A stretch of 64,000 bases of DNA from Ochrobactrum quorumnocens (lineage in GTDB: Bacteria > Pseudomonadota > Alphaproteobacteria > Rhizobiales > Rhizobiaceae), in the NCBI RefSeq assembly GCF_002278035.1, contig NZ_CP022603.1:1944186-2008185 (forward strand), read 5' to 3'. Below, piece after piece: positions 29,831-38,896 of this stretch. Made by a program: the position numbers and the translations under genes. The first letter of the stretch is position 1. Each line of letters opens with the position of its first letter. The notes below the pieces were generated by a model. That model ran no database searches and was not told where the DNA came from. It saw only the letters and a list, made by a program, of their open reading frames with translations.

Positions 29831-30862
29831 ATGAAGAAGACAGTTCTCTCGGCAGCGTTTGCTGCCTTCACGCTTGGCGTTGCCGCTTCCGCAGTCGGGC
29901 CGGCCAGCGCTGCTGATGTTGGCGCGTGCCTGATCACCAAGACGGACACCAATCCTTTTTTCGTCAAGATGAAAGAAGGTGCGATTGCCAAAGCTAAGGA
30001 GCTTGGCGTCAATCTCAAGACCTATGCAGGCAAGATTGATGGCGATTCCGAAAGTCAGGTTGCTGCTATCGAAACCTGTATTGCAGATGGTGCCAAGGGT
30101 ATTCTGATTACCGCGTCCGATACCAAGGGTATTGTACCATCGCTGCAGAAAGCCCGCGATGCTGGCGCGTTGATCATTGCGCTCGATACGCCGCTGGAGC
30201 CAGCCGATGCCGCCGATGCTACTTTTGCAACGGACAATTTCCTTGCGGGTGAGCTTGTAGGCAAATGGGCCGCAGCAACGCTTGGCGATAAGGTCAAGGA
30301 TGCGCGCGTTGCTTTCCTGAACCTCACTGCTTCACAGCCAAGCGTGGACGTTCTGCGCGATCAGGGTTTCGCGGTCGGCTTCGGCATTGACCCGAAGGAC
30401 AAGACCAAGCTCGGCGATGAAGATGATCCACGAATCGTAGGTCGCGACCTTACCGATGGCAATGAAGAAGGTGGCCGTCGTGCCATGGAAAATCTTCTCC
30501 AGAAAGACCCGACCGTCAATGTCGTCCACACAATCAATGAACCGGCTGCTGCTGGCGCTTATGAAGCATTGAAGGCGGTGGGACGTGAAAAAGACGTTCT
30601 CATTGTGTCGATTGATGGCGGTTGCCCCGGCGTTAAGAATGTTGAAGCTGGTGTGATCGGCGCAACATCGCAGCAATATCCGCTGCAGATGGCTGCCCTT
30701 GGCATCGAAGCGATCAAGAAGTTCGCTGATACTGGTGAGAAGCCTAAGCCGACCGAGGGTAAGACCTTTGTCGATACCGGCGTGGCACTGGTCACTGACA
30801 AGCCTGTTGAGGGTGTGGAGTCAATCGACACCAAAACAGCTCTTGGCAAGTGCTGGGGCTAA
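29831..30862 (+). CDS. frcB: Sugar ABC transporter substrate-binding protein (FrcB-like, fructose)
   Basis: 343 aa periplasmic binding protein of the ribose/xylose (CUT2) class. The signal peptide is [20 protein letters not shown]... ending [25 protein letters not shown] and the late [17 protein letters not shown] and [17 protein letters not shown] blocks match rhizobial FrcB. GGGAGGAG lies just before the ATG at 29831, which rules out the upstream ATG at 29741. Gene order B-C-A is that of the Sinorhizobium frcBCAK operon. The hairpin after its stop may raise its mRNA level over the membrane genes. Confidence 0.88.
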   Translation: MKKTVLSAAFAAFTLGVAASAVGPASAADVGACLITKTDTNPFFVKMKEGAIAKAKELGVNLKTYAGKIDGDSESQVAAIETCIADGAKGILITASDTKGIVPSLQKARDAGALIIALDTPLEPADAADATFATDNFLAGELVGKWAAATLGDKVKDARVAFLNLTASQPSVDVLRDQGFAVGFGIDPKDKTKLGDEDDPRIVGRDLTDGNEEGGRRAMENLLQKDPTVNVVHTINEPAAAGAYEALKAVGREKDVLIVSIDGGCPGVKNVEAGVIGATSQQYPLQMAALGIEAIKKFADTGEKPKPTEGKTFVDTGVALVTDKPVEGVESIDTKTALGKCWG

Positions 30863-30880
30863 ATAGTCTCGCGATAGTTC

Positions 30881-30905
30881 GCATCCGGCAGTTCCTGCCG
30901 GATGC
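30881..30905 (+). terminator. Intercistronic hairpin after frcB (attenuator or mRNA stabiliser)
   Basis: A perfect 11-bp stem GCATCCGGCAG / CTGCCGGATGC with loop TTC lies 19 bases after the frcB stop. No proper T run follows. In binding-protein operons such hairpins usually protect the upstream message. Confidence 0.6.
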
Positions 30906-30932
30906 TCTTGCACCAGATAGCAGGAGACTGAC

Positions 30933-32027
30933 ATGAGTGAGCCAGAGGCAACCTCCCCCCCCGTAAAGCCGTCAATCCAGGAGTATGAGAGCACGCTGTC
31001 GCGAAGTGCCAGTGATGTCGCATCTTTTGATGATGGCGATCATTCGGTGCTCTATCGCCTCCGGCACTTTCTGCATCACAATCCAGCGGCTGTGCCACTG
31101 ATTGTGCTCGTGATTTCGTTGTTGGTATTCGGCATTACATTGGGTGGGAAATTCTTTTCCGCCTTTGCGCTGACGCTCATTCTCCAACAGGTCGCGATAA
31201 CCGGCATTGTGGCGGCAGCACAAACATTGGTCATCCTGACTGCTGGTATCGATCTTTCTGTTGGTGCCATTATGGTATTGTCCTCAGTCGTGATGGGGCA
31301 ATTTACCTTCCGCTATGGTTTACCTGCGGAAATTTCAATTTTGTTTGGCTTTGCGACCGGTGCGTTGTGCGGCTTTATAAATGGCTTTCTGATCGCATAT
31401 GTTCGACTGCCACCGTTTATCGTTACTTTGGGCATGTGGCAGGTGATCCTCGCAACCAATTTCCTCTATTCGGCGAATGAAACCATTCGTGCGCAGGAAA
31501 TTACCGCAGAGGCACCCATTTTGCAGTTCTTTGGTGAAAGCATTCGTTTCGGCGGAGCGGTCTTTACTTACGGCGTTATCGCCATGGTCCTGCTGGTGTT
31601 GGTGCTTTGGTTTGTCTTGAACCACACCGCTTGGGGACGCCATGTCTACGCTATTGGCGATGATCCTGAAGCGGCAAAACTGTCGGGCGTTTCGGTCAAG
31701 CCGATCCTGATGTCGGTCTATATTCTGGCTGGACTTATCTGCGCGCTTGCTGGCTGGGCAATGATCGGGCGACTTGGTTCTGTATCACCGACCTCCGGTC
31801 AGTTTGCTAATATTGAATCCATCACTGCTGTGGTGATTGGTGGAATATCGCTCTTTGGCGGGCGGGGCTCTATCCTTGGCACAATGTTTGGTGCCTTGAT
31901 TGTGGGCGTCTTTTCGCTTGGACTGCGCCTTTGGGGCACAGATCCACAATGGACCTATCTCCTGATTGGCGTGCTTATTATCGCTGCCGTTGCTATTGAC
32001 CAGTGGATCAGAAAGGCTGCCGCATGA
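30933..32027 (+). CDS. frcC: Sugar ABC transporter permease (FrcC-like)
   Basis: 364 aa. A cytoplasmic N-terminal extension of about 60 residues (rich in S, E, D) precedes about ten membrane segments of the CUT2 permease type. Conserved blocks are LVILTAGIDLSVGAIMVLSS, FIVTLGMWQVILATNFLYS and ESITAVVIGGISLFGGRGS. GGAG lies 8 bases before the ATG. The end overlaps frcA by 4 bases (ATGA). The long N-terminal tail is typical of rhizobial FrcC. Confidence 0.9.
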   Translation: MSEPEATSPPVKPSIQEYESTLSRSASDVASFDDGDHSVLYRLRHFLHHNPAAVPLIVLVISLLVFGITLGGKFFSAFALTLILQQVAITGIVAAAQTLVILTAGIDLSVGAIMVLSSVVMGQFTFRYGLPAEISILFGFATGALCGFINGFLIAYVRLPPFIVTLGMWQVILATNFLYSANETIRAQEITAEAPILQFFGESIRFGGAVFTYGVIAMVLLVLVLWFVLNHTAWGRHVYAIGDDPEAAKLSGVSVKPILMSVYILAGLICALAGWAMIGRLGSVSPTSGQFANIESITAVVIGGISLFGGRGSILGTMFGALIVGVFSLGLRLWGTDPQWTYLLIGVLIIAAVAIDQWIRKAAA

Positions 32028-32806
32028 AACCCTCAGTTACGCCTGTTCTTTCCGCCCGTGGTCTGGTTAAGCGTTACGGACGCGTCACCGCCCTCGATCA
32101 TGCCGATTTTGATCTTTATCCGGGAGAGGTTCTTGCCGTCATTGGCGATAATGGTGCGGGTAAGTCTTCGCTCATAAAGGCTTTGTCGGGTGCAGTTCGT
32201 CCCGACGAAGGCGAGATCACGCTGGATGGAAAGCCAGTGAGTTTCCATTCACCAATGGAAGCACGCAAGGCGGGCATCGAGACGGTGTATCAAAACCTCG
32301 CGCTATCTCCGGCTCTTTCCATTGCAGATAATCTCTTTCTTGGACGAGAAATTCGCCGTAAAGGGCCGCTTGGCACATGGCTGCGGATGCTTGATCGTGG
32401 CGCAATGGAAAAGATTGCCCGCGAGAAACTCTCGGAACTGGGCCTGATGACCATTCAAAACATTGGCCAGGCCGTGGAAACGCTGTCCGGCGGACAGAGG
32501 CAAGGTGTTGCGGTTGCGCGCGCAGCAGCCTTCGGGTCCAAGGTCATTATTATGGATGAACCGACAGCAGCTCTCGGTGTTAAGGAATCGCGCCGCGTTC
32601 TGGAGCTTATTCAGGATGTGAAGGCACGTGGCATGCCTATAGTGCTGATCTCACATAACATGCCACATGTGTTTGAGGTGGCCGATCGCATTCATATCCA
32701 CCGGCTTGGGCGTCGTCTGACGGTGGTTGATCCCAAGGAATATTCGATGTCGGATGCTGTGGCCCTGATGACTGGAGCGTTGGCACCACGCGCTGAGGCG
32801 GCCTGA
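32024..32806 (+). CDS. frcA: Sugar ABC transporter ATP-binding protein (FrcA-like, single domain)
   Basis: 260 aa with one ATPase domain: Walker A GDNGAGKSS, signature LSGGQRQGVAVARAA and Walker B VIIMDEPTAALG. Other CUT2 ATPases in this window (eryE and the apiose ATPase) are about 520 aa with two domains; FrcA acts as a homodimer. The start at 32024 overlaps the permease stop. The fructokinase gene frcK that ends this operon in Sinorhizobium does not follow here; the next gene is a small membrane protein. Confidence 0.9.
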   Translation: MKPSVTPVLSARGLVKRYGRVTALDHADFDLYPGEVLAVIGDNGAGKSSLIKALSGAVRPDEGEITLDGKPVSFHSPMEARKAGIETVYQNLALSPALSIADNLFLGREIRRKGPLGTWLRMLDRGAMEKIAREKLSELGLMTIQNIGQAVETLSGGQRQGVAVARAAAFGSKVIIMDEPTAALGVKESRRVLELIQDVKARGMPIVLISHNMPHVFEVADRIHIHRLGRRLTVVDPKEYSMSDAVALMTGALAPRAEAA

Positions 32807-33003
32807 TCGCTCAGCACTACATCGAGCGATAGTTGTGTCTTTCGACAAGGTTCGGGGGCGGAAGACAACAATCCGCTTAAAATCACAAAATATCAGTCAA
32901 ATTGAACACGTAGCTCTTACGAGACGCTCGCAAACTGGTTACACATGGCGCGAATTCTTTGGAAAAATGTTCCAGAGACGTGAAACCATTACAAGGCTGG
33001 CCA

Positions 33004-33192
33004 ATGTTTGAGTTTGATGACCCGCGATTTCGACCATTATGGACACGGGTATTAATCTCAGGAAGCTGTTTTGCCTGGACTGCATTCGAGTTTTGGATGG
33101 GCAGTGTCGGTTGGGCCATGCTTTTTGGTGCGATGGGCCTTTGGTCGGCGTTTCGGTTCTTTGTGACTTTTGATCCCGACAAGAAAAAGTAG
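33004..33192 (+). CDS. Small conserved membrane protein (DUF3329-like)
   Basis: 62 aa. MFEFDDPRFRPLWTRVLIS is followed by two hydrophobic segments (about 15-32 and 35-52) and a charged tail DPDKKK. Short proteins with this opening occur widely in Rhizobiales, often annotated DUF3329; I recall this from general knowledge and the match should be checked. The ATG at 33004 fits that family; an in-frame ATG at 32959 would add 15 residues. The role is unknown. A weak 7-bp hairpin after frcA (32806-32830) has no T run, so it may be cotranscribed with frcBCA. Confidence 0.7.
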   Translation: MFEFDDPRFRPLWTRVLISGSCFAWTAFEFWMGSVGWAMLFGAMGLWSAFRFFVTFDPDKKK

Positions 33193-33557
33193 GATTGAAC
33201 CGGCAACAGGCCATTTAGGCTGCTACCGCACATTTGCGTTGAAACACTAAAATTCGCTTCAATGTTTGAAATAGAGCGGGTTGTCGACTCGCTTTCAGGT
33301 CTTCCGCATGCATATAGAGTGCGCAGATGACGTAGCTTATCCGTAATTAACATCATTTTAAAACACATTATCACATTTAAATCGTTATAATGTTATCCAC
33401 ATCATTGTGATGATATCAGAACGGTGTTACGTCCTGCGTGTCTCAGCCCACTATCGGGCGTGTCTTGAAGACATCCGCATGGAGATTGCCAGTAAATGAA
33501 TTCCGTTTCCCCCGCTTCCAACGTGCTGCAACTGTTTCTTCTTCAGGAGCAGGGCGA
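33193..33557. promoter_or_regulatory. Spacer upstream of fbp with candidate regulatory sites
   Basis: 365 bases without a convincing gene. Between 33360 and 33415 the DNA is AT-rich and holds ATCACATT (33370-33377) facing ATTGTGAT (33404-33411), an imperfect inverted pair resembling the half-sites at 37841-37885. It also holds ATGTTATC (33390-33397), the reverse of the GATAACAT motif found upstream of eryA and eryE. These suggest fbp-fba may share a regulator with the ery genes. No clear -35/-10 pair was picked. Confidence 0.4.
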
Positions 33558-34589
33558 ATGACGATGGCAGGAAATTTTGCGCCACTGGTTCTGGCTGGCG
33601 ATAGCGACCGCGTCGACGCTCAGGCAGTCGGAGAATATCTCGACAACTGGGCAGGTCAGGACAGCTTACGTCTAGCGACAAGCAATTCAATCAAGGCCAT
33701 TCTCGCAGGATCGGGCCGCCTTGCTGGCCGCATCGCGCGTGGTTCGCTTCCCGGCGATCCAGGCAAGCTGGTTGGCGTCAACAGCGATCAGGATCAGCAG
33801 AAGAGCATCGATGTTGGTTCGCACAATCTCTTCGTTGAATTGCTGATTGCGGCAGGTGCTGTATCGGTTCTTTCCGAAGAAGCTGATCTGCCAGTTGCGG
33901 GTAAGACCGATGGACTAGTTGCCGTGGCAATCGATCCGCTTGATGGGTCCGGCAATGTTGGTCTTGGCGCACCGCTTGGCACCATTTTCTCAATCTTGCC
34001 TGCAGATACGGCGGAGCCTTTTCTCCAACCGGGTAATCGCCAGATTGCAGCAGGCTATGTGTCGTTCGGTAACTCGGTCGATCTCGCTTTGTCTGTTGGC
34101 GAAGGCGTTATCTTTGCAACGCTTGATCCGGTCAGCGGCATTTTCCAGATCACCCGCAAGAACATTATGTTGCCAGAGCGCACGTCCGATCTTGCATTCA
34201 ACGCTTCCGTTTATCATCACCTGTCGACTGGTATGAAGGCCTATGTCGATGATGCCTTCAAAGGCAAGGATGGCCCGCGCGGGCGCGGTTTTAACATGCG
34301 CTGGTTGGGTGCGGCTGTCGGTGACATGCACCGCATCATGCAGCGCGGTGGCATCTTCTTCTATGTGGATGACGCACGCCCCGGCTACGAAAAGGGCCGT
34401 CTGCGCCTCGTTTATGAAGCCAATCCGATTGCTTTCCTCAGCCAGCAGGCAGGGGGCAAAGCGACCAACGGTTCCACACCAATCCTCGACATCGTCCCGG
34501 AAACCTATCACGAGCGCAGTGCGCTGGTGTTCGGCGTCGCGGAAGAAGTCGACGTTCTCGGTGAGTATTACGCGCGTTCGCGCAACTAA
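33558..34589 (+). CDS. fbp: Fructose-1,6-bisphosphatase, class I
   Basis: 343 aa. It hydrolyses fructose-1,6-bisphosphate to fructose-6-phosphate in gluconeogenesis. The metal and phosphate motif AIDPLDGSGNVG and the active-site blocks GRGFNMRWLGAAVGDMHR and GKLRL-like RLRLVYEANPIAFLSQQAGG identify the class I enzyme, not GlpX. AGGAGCAGGG precedes the ATG at 33558; a farther start would add 40 residues not seen in the family. It is followed 15 bases on by fba. In Brucella the same pair is convergent with the ery operon, as here. Confidence 0.93.
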   Translation: MTMAGNFAPLVLAGDSDRVDAQAVGEYLDNWAGQDSLRLATSNSIKAILAGSGRLAGRIARGSLPGDPGKLVGVNSDQDQQKSIDVGSHNLFVELLIAAGAVSVLSEEADLPVAGKTDGLVAVAIDPLDGSGNVGLGAPLGTIFSILPADTAEPFLQPGNRQIAAGYVSFGNSVDLALSVGEGVIFATLDPVSGIFQITRKNIMLPERTSDLAFNASVYHHLSTGMKAYVDDAFKGKDGPRGRGFNMRWLGAAVGDMHRIMQRGGIFFYVDDARPGYEKGRLRLVYEANPIAFLSQQAGGKATNGSTPILDIVPETYHERSALVFGVAEEVDVLGEYYARSRN

Positions 34590-34604
34590 TTAGGAGATAT
34601 TAAC

Positions 34605-35669
34605 ATGGCGCGTATTACGCTGCGGCAATTGCTCGACCACGCTGCTGAACACAGCTATGGCGTTCCGGCATTTAACATCAACAACATGGAACAGGCACTC
34701 GCCATCATGGAAGCGGCAGATGCTGCTGATGCGCCGGTTATCCTGCAGGCTTCGCGCGGCGCACGTTCCTACGCAAACGACATCATGCTGCGTCACATGA
34801 TGGACGCGGTGACGGAAATCTATCCACATATTCCGGTTTGCGTGCATCTCGACCACGGCAATGAAGCCGCCACTTGCATGACTGCAATTCAGGCTGGTTT
34901 TACGTCCGTCATGATGGACGGCTCGCTCAAGGCCGACGGTAAGACCCCGGCTGACTGGGATTATAACGTCTCGGTTACGCGTCAGGTCAGCGAAATGTCC
35001 CATCTGGGTGGCATTTCCGTCGAAGGCGAACTGGGCGTTCTCGGATCGCTCGAAACTGGCATGGGTGAAGCAGAAGACGGCCACGGTGCAGAAGGCCAGC
35101 TTTCGCATGATCAGCTTCTCACCGATCCGGATGAAGCCGTGAAATTCGTTCGCGAAACCAAGGTCGATGCGCTGGCAATCGCCATGGGCACATCGCATGG
35201 TGCATATAAGTTCAGCCGCAAGCCAGACGGTTCAGTGCTGGCGATGAATGTGATCGAAGAAATCCATCGCAAGCTGCCAAACACGCATCTCGTCATGCAC
35301 GGTTCGTCGTCTGTGCCGGAAGAGCTTCAGGAAATCATCAACAAATATGGCGGCAAGATGAAGCCGACTTGGGGTGTGCCTGTTGAAGAAATCCAGCGCG
35401 GCATCAAGCATGGCGTGCGCAAGATCAACATCGACACCGACAACCGCATGGCACTGACAGGTCAGATCCGCCGCGTGTTGCAGGAAGATCCGAGCGAATT
35501 TGATCCGCGCAAGTATCTCAAGCCAGCAATGGCGGCGATGACCAAGCTTTGCAAGGATCGTTTCGAGCAGTTCGGCACCGCGGGTCATGCCTCGTCAATT
35601 CGTCCGATCCCTCTGTCGGACATGGCAAAGCGTTACAGCGACGGCTCGCTGGACCCGAAGTTCAGCTAA
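34605..35669 (+). CDS. fba: Fructose-bisphosphate aldolase, class II (CbbA type)
   Basis: 354 aa zinc aldolase. Zinc and catalytic blocks are [32 protein letters not shown] and [31 protein letters not shown] is the CbbA-type substrate loop. It joins or cleaves fructose-1,6-bisphosphate, and with Fbp allows hexose synthesis from C3/C4 sources. AGGAGATATTAAC precedes the ATG. A strong terminator follows at 35688. Confidence 0.95.
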   Translation: MARITLRQLLDHAAEHSYGVPAFNINNMEQALAIMEAADAADAPVILQASRGARSYANDIMLRHMMDAVTEIYPHIPVCVHLDHGNEAATCMTAIQAGFTSVMMDGSLKADGKTPADWDYNVSVTRQVSEMSHLGGISVEGELGVLGSLETGMGEAEDGHGAEGQLSHDQLLTDPDEAVKFVRETKVDALAIAMGTSHGAYKFSRKPDGSVLAMNVIEEIHRKLPNTHLVMHGSSSVPEELQEIINKYGGKMKPTWGVPVEEIQRGIKHGVRKINIDTDNRMALTGQIRRVLQEDPSEFDPRKYLKPAMAAMTKLCKDRFEQFGTAGHASSIRPIPLSDMAKRYSDGSLDPKFS

Positions 35670-35687
35670 GTTCTTAACTAAAAAGCA

Positions 35688-35717
35688 AAAAAGCGGCGGG
35701 GAAACCCGCCGCTTTTT
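35688..35717. terminator. Bidirectional rho-independent terminator
   Basis: AAAAAGCGGCGGG, loop GAAA, CCCGCCGCTTTTT: a 13-bp stem with a T run on the plus strand and, by symmetry, on the minus strand. It separates fba from the end of eryI. Confidence 0.93.
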
Positions 35718-35756
35718 GTGCTTTAGAACATCGCCTTTGGGGCGCTGCTCAGATAA

Positions 35757-36212
35757 TCAACGCTTGTTGTACTTGGCGTCGACTTCGTTGATCGCATCAA
35801 CATTGCCTGCCGAACGGCCGTTTTCGTCAAACGTCTGTGCAAGGAATGCGTCAGCAATGGTCTTTGCCACTTCCGAACCGATTACGCGTGCACCCATGGT
35901 GATGATCTGCGCATTGTTGGAAAGTGCTGCACGCTCTGCCGAATAGGTGTCGTGCGTCAGCGCTGCGCGGATGCCTGGAACCTTATTGGCTGCAATGCAA
36001 ACACCGATGCCGGTGCCGCAAACAAGAATTGCACGATCATAGGTGCCATCGAGAACTGCGGATGCTACGCGGTCCGAGAGGGTGGCGTAAAACGCATCTG
36101 CGCCAGCGTCCGTGCGGGAGATTTCGGACACTTCAAAGCGACCCTTGAGATGATCGGCAAGAACCTTGGCCAGACCTTCACCGGCGCTATCGCCTGCTAC
36201 TGCTACTTTCAT
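35757..36212 (-). CDS. eryI: EryI, D-erythrulose-4-phosphate isomerase (RpiB family)
   Basis: 151 aa of the RpiB/LacA fold. The active-site cysteine is C65 in [32 protein letters not shown] follows. In Brucella this RpiB homologue (EryI) converts D-erythrulose-4-phosphate to D-erythrose-4-phosphate, the entry into the pentose phosphate pathway. AAGGAG precedes the ATG. It is the last gene of the eryR-eryH-eryI unit, 12 bases after eryH. It probably also serves D-apiose breakdown (see findings). Confidence 0.93.
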   Translation of the reverse strand: MKVAVAGDSAGEGLAKVLADHLKGRFEVSEISRTDAGADAFYATLSDRVASAVLDGTYDRAILVCGTGIGVCIAANKVPGIRAALTHDTYSAERAALSNNAQIITMGARVIGSEVAKTIADAFLAQTFDENGRSAGNVDAINEVDAKYNKR

Positions 36213-36224
36213 GGGGAGACTCCT

Positions 36225-37007
36225 TTAATTGGATTGAATTTGTCTGGCGCACTTGTCCAGAATGTCGAGATAGCCTTCCACGTTCCATGCCGAACGGCCA
36301 ATGAACAGGCCATCAATATGCGGGCAGGCGATGAGTTCTTCGCAATTGCCGGGATTGACCGAGCCGCCATAGAGACAAGGCACGCGACGTCCCAGAATGC
36401 TTGTCGCAACTTCAATGATTTCGGCCTGACGGGCATCAGCGTAATCGGCTGAGGCTGGGATGCCATTTTCGCCAATCGCCCATACCGGCTCATAAGCGAA
36501 AAGAATTTCAGCTTTTTTCTGCTCGTCGGACAGCTTAGAAAGTGCTGCGCGTACTTCTTCTGCCAGCACTTCTGCCGCACGTCCGCTTTCGCGGTCTTCC
36601 AGCGTTTCGCCAATGCAGATAAGCGGGATCAGACCGTTACGAACAGCTGCTTCAACCTTGAGGCCAACCGTTTCGTTGGTTTCACCAAAATGTTCGCGAC
36701 GCTCGGAATGGCCGAGTTCGACGATGTCGAGATTGCAATCCTTCAGCATCAGTGGCGAGATTTCACCGGTCCATGCGCCCTGATCAGCCCAGTGCATGTT
36801 CTGTGCGCCGACCTTGACGGATGTTTCCGACAGGATTTCCTTCACTTCACGAACATAGGTAAACGGTGGAATGACAAAGCGCTGAATGTCTGCTGAACGG
36901 CTGCCGTCGGCGTCCTTGAGCGCGTTCGCGAAAACGCGGGCTTCGGCCAGCGTCTTGTTCATTTTCCAGCTCGTACCAACCCAGAATTTGGCCAAGAATT
37001 TGGACAT
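36225..37007 (-). CDS. eryH: EryH, L-erythrulose-1-phosphate isomerase (TpiA2)
   Basis: 260 aa triose-phosphate-isomerase homologue. All TIM catalytic positions are kept: Lys15 in GTSWKMNK, His100 in ELGHSERR and Glu173 in AYEPVWAIG. In Brucella, TpiA2 was renamed EryH and shown to isomerise the tetrulose-phosphate (L-erythrulose-1-phosphate, also named D-3-tetrulose-4-phosphate) to D-erythrulose-4-phosphate. Its context between eryR and eryI supports that over glycolytic TpiA. Confidence 0.93.
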   Translation of the reverse strand: MSKFLAKFWVGTSWKMNKTLAEARVFANALKDADGSRSADIQRFVIPPFTYVREVKEILSETSVKVGAQNMHWADQGAWTGEISPLMLKDCNLDIVELGHSERREHFGETNETVGLKVEAAVRNGLIPLICIGETLEDRESGRAAEVLAEEVRAALSKLSDEQKKAEILFAYEPVWAIGENGIPASADYADARQAEIIEVATSILGRRVPCLYGGSVNPGNCEELIACPHIDGLFIGRSAWNVEGYLDILDKCARQIQSN

Positions 37008-37033
37008 GCTCGAATGCTCTTTCTTCTCGTGTT

Positions 37034-37795
37034 TTATTCTGCAATCGTCAGTTTGATGCCTGCCGGCTCAAGTTCGGCCACAAGCGCATCGCCCGGTGAT
37101 TTATCCGTAATGATGGCATCGAAATCGCCAAGGTCAGCCATCACATGCAGCGCTGTGCGGCGGAAGCGCTGGTGGTTGACCAGCAGGCATGTGCGCGTTG
37201 CCGATGCCGTCATGGCGCGCTTGGTGCGAACAACATTCTCGTCCATGTGATAGACGAGGCGTCCGTTGACCGCAGGCGCGGAAATGAAGGCAATGTCGGC
37301 ACTGAGCTTGGAAAGGGCCTCCTCGGTCAGCAGGCCAAAGAAAGCGTTGAATTTCGCAGAAAATACGCCGCCGAGCGCGATCAGATTGATGCCGCCTTCG
37401 CCCTTGAGGTTTTCAATGATGACAGCATTGTTGGTGATGACCGTCAGCGGACGCTTTTCAATCAGCATACTCCCCAGAACTGCGGCGGTTGATCCATCAT
37501 TGATCATAACCGTCATGCCGGGCTCAATGAGCTCCAGAGCGGCGCGGCCCATCTCAATCTTGGCTTCATTGTCCTGCTGAACACGAAAACGGAAATCGCT
37601 CTCGAACTGAGAGCCGGCATCCATAGTCGCCCCGCCGCGCACTTTGCGCAGCACGCCAGATTCTTCAAGCGAATCCAGATCACGATGAATGGTCATCTTG
37701 GAAACTGCAAAACGCTCGGAAAGATCATCGAGATCGACTGCATGATTTTCAATCAGCAGATTGATGATCGCTTGTCTTCGTTCGTCGCGTTTCAC
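37034..37795 (-). CDS. eryR: EryR, DeoR-family regulator of the eryH-eryI unit
   Basis: 253 aa. The N-terminal DeoR helix-turn-helix has LDDLSERFAVSKMTIHRDLD, and the C-terminal sugar-phosphate-sensing domain has INDGSTAAVLGSML and VITNNAVIIENLKGE. I chose the GTG at 37795 (KRDERRQAI follows), with CGGAAA upstream. A TTG at 37834 would add 13 unlikely residues (CDKQTCSEIGNS). The perfect inverted repeat at 37841-37885 in front of it is probably its own operator. In Brucella a DeoR gene occupies this position in the ery locus. Confidence 0.88.
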   Translation of the reverse strand: MKRDERRQAIINLLIENHAVDLDDLSERFAVSKMTIHRDLDSLEESGVLRKVRGGATMDAGSQFESDFRFRVQQDNEAKIEMGRAALELIEPGMTVMINDGSTAAVLGSMLIEKRPLTVITNNAVIIENLKGEGGINLIALGGVFSAKFNAFFGLLTEEALSKLSADIAFISAPAVNGRLVYHMDENVVRTKRAMTASATRTCLLVNHQRFRRTALHVMADLGDFDAIITDKSPGDALVAELEPAGIKLTIAE

Positions 37796-37840
37796 GGAAT
37801 TTCCGATCTCAGAACATGTTTGTTTATCGCACAAGCTTAA

Positions 37841-37885
37841 ATCACAAAATCACAAAACAATCCATATAAAATGTGATTTTGTGAT
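37841..37885. promoter_or_regulatory. Candidate EryR operator: perfect 14-bp inverted repeat
   Basis: ATCACAAAATCACA (37841-37854) faces TGTGATTTTGTGAT (37872-37885) across 17 bases. Each arm is itself a doubled half-site (ATCACAAA twice on the left), giving four TTTGTGAT-like boxes. It lies between the eryD stop and the eryR start, so eryR-H-I probably has its own promoter here, separate from eryABCD. Confidence 0.7.
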
Positions 37886-37918
37886 ATTTTGTTGATCGAT
37901 GTGTAAGCGAGCCGTGTG

Positions 37919-38854
37919 CTACAGCAGAAGTACCTTTGCAGTGCGTTCATCCGTGATGAGGCCATAAAGACGACCACTTTTCAGTACGGCGCGAATGGCT
38001 TCTGCCTTCGAAAGACCGCCTGCCAGACCAATGATGCGGCTCATATCGGCGTTTTCAACCGATGCCGCAATGGTTCGGGCCGTCAGCCCGGTTTCAAGAC
38101 GCGTACCATTGCTATCAAAGAAGTGGCCAAGCATTTCGCCAACGGCACCACGCTCCGCGATCTCTTCCATTTCGGAGAGGTCGATCACACCGGAAGTGAC
38201 GAGCTGTGCATGGGCGTCGACTGTGCCGATGCCGACGATTTTCAGCTCTGCACGGCAGCCCATTTCGAAAACGCTGGTCACGCCCTTTTGCGCCAGCAAC
38301 ACTTCACGGTCTTCCGCAGTATTGGCGAAGAATGGCACCGGCATCACATAGGCTGGCCTGCCGGTCTTTTCAGCGATGCGATGCATCACGTCATGCGGAT
38401 TAGCAGCAAAATTTCTGGTAAGGCCACCGAGCAATGAAACGAACTGCAAATCCTTTGCGCCAACACGTGGCATGTGATTGACCGCCGCAGAAAGTGTGCG
38501 ACCGTGACCAAGACCGATCACCTCGTGATCGCCGTGCTCGATTTCGCGACGCAGAAATTCCGCACCGGCATTGCCGAGCGATAGAAGTGGCAAGGCTTCT
38601 TCACCGAGATCAGGCGCGACTTCGCAATATTCGAGGTTATATTTTTCGGCGAGCCGGTTTTCGAGATCGATACATTCGGTGATGTCACCGTCGATCGTCA
38701 CTTTGACCGCGCCTTCGGCAACCGCCTTGGCAATAAGACGGTGTGCTTTCACGGAAGGTATTCCAAGCCGCTTTGCCACTGCAGACTGGGTCATTCCGGC
38801 GACGAAGTGAAGCCAGGCCGCACGAAGGGCTAAGGAATCGTCTGAATCTGCCAT
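37919..38854 (-). CDS. eryD: EryD, SorC-family repressor of erythritol catabolism
   Basis: 311 aa. The helix-turn-helix is at residues 20-46 (TQSAVAKRLGIPSVKAHRLI) and the rest is the SorC/DeoR-like sugar-phosphate-binding domain (GLGHGRTLSAAV, FVSLLGGLTRN, LVTSGVIDLSEM). Brucella EryD represses eryABCD and is relieved by erythritol. It is the last gene of the eryABCD unit, 42 bases after eryC. Confidence 0.95.
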   Translation of the reverse strand: MADSDDSLALRAAWLHFVAGMTQSAVAKRLGIPSVKAHRLIAKAVAEGAVKVTIDGDITECIDLENRLAEKYNLEYCEVAPDLGEEALPLLSLGNAGAEFLRREIEHGDHEVIGLGHGRTLSAAVNHMPRVGAKDLQFVSLLGGLTRNFAANPHDVMHRIAEKTGRPAYVMPVPFFANTAEDREVLLAQKGVTSVFEMGCRAELKIVGIGTVDAHAQLVTSGVIDLSEMEEIAERGAVGEMLGHFFDSNGTRLETGLTARTIAASVENADMSRIIGLAGGLSKAEAIRAVLKSGRLYGLITDERTAKVLLL

Positions 38855-38896
38855 TTTCGCGCTGCCTGTCCCCGATTCTTTATATTTTTCCTATGC

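Noticed and set aside
32806..32830. Possible terminator after frcA (ATCGCTC / GAGCGAT)
   Set aside because: Only 7 bp with an 11-base loop and no T run; too weak to list as a terminator.
36225..37007. TIM homologue as the glycolytic triose-phosphate isomerase
   Set aside because: All catalytic residues are kept, so activity on triose phosphates cannot be excluded, but its place between eryR and eryI matches the TpiA2/EryH position in Brucella.
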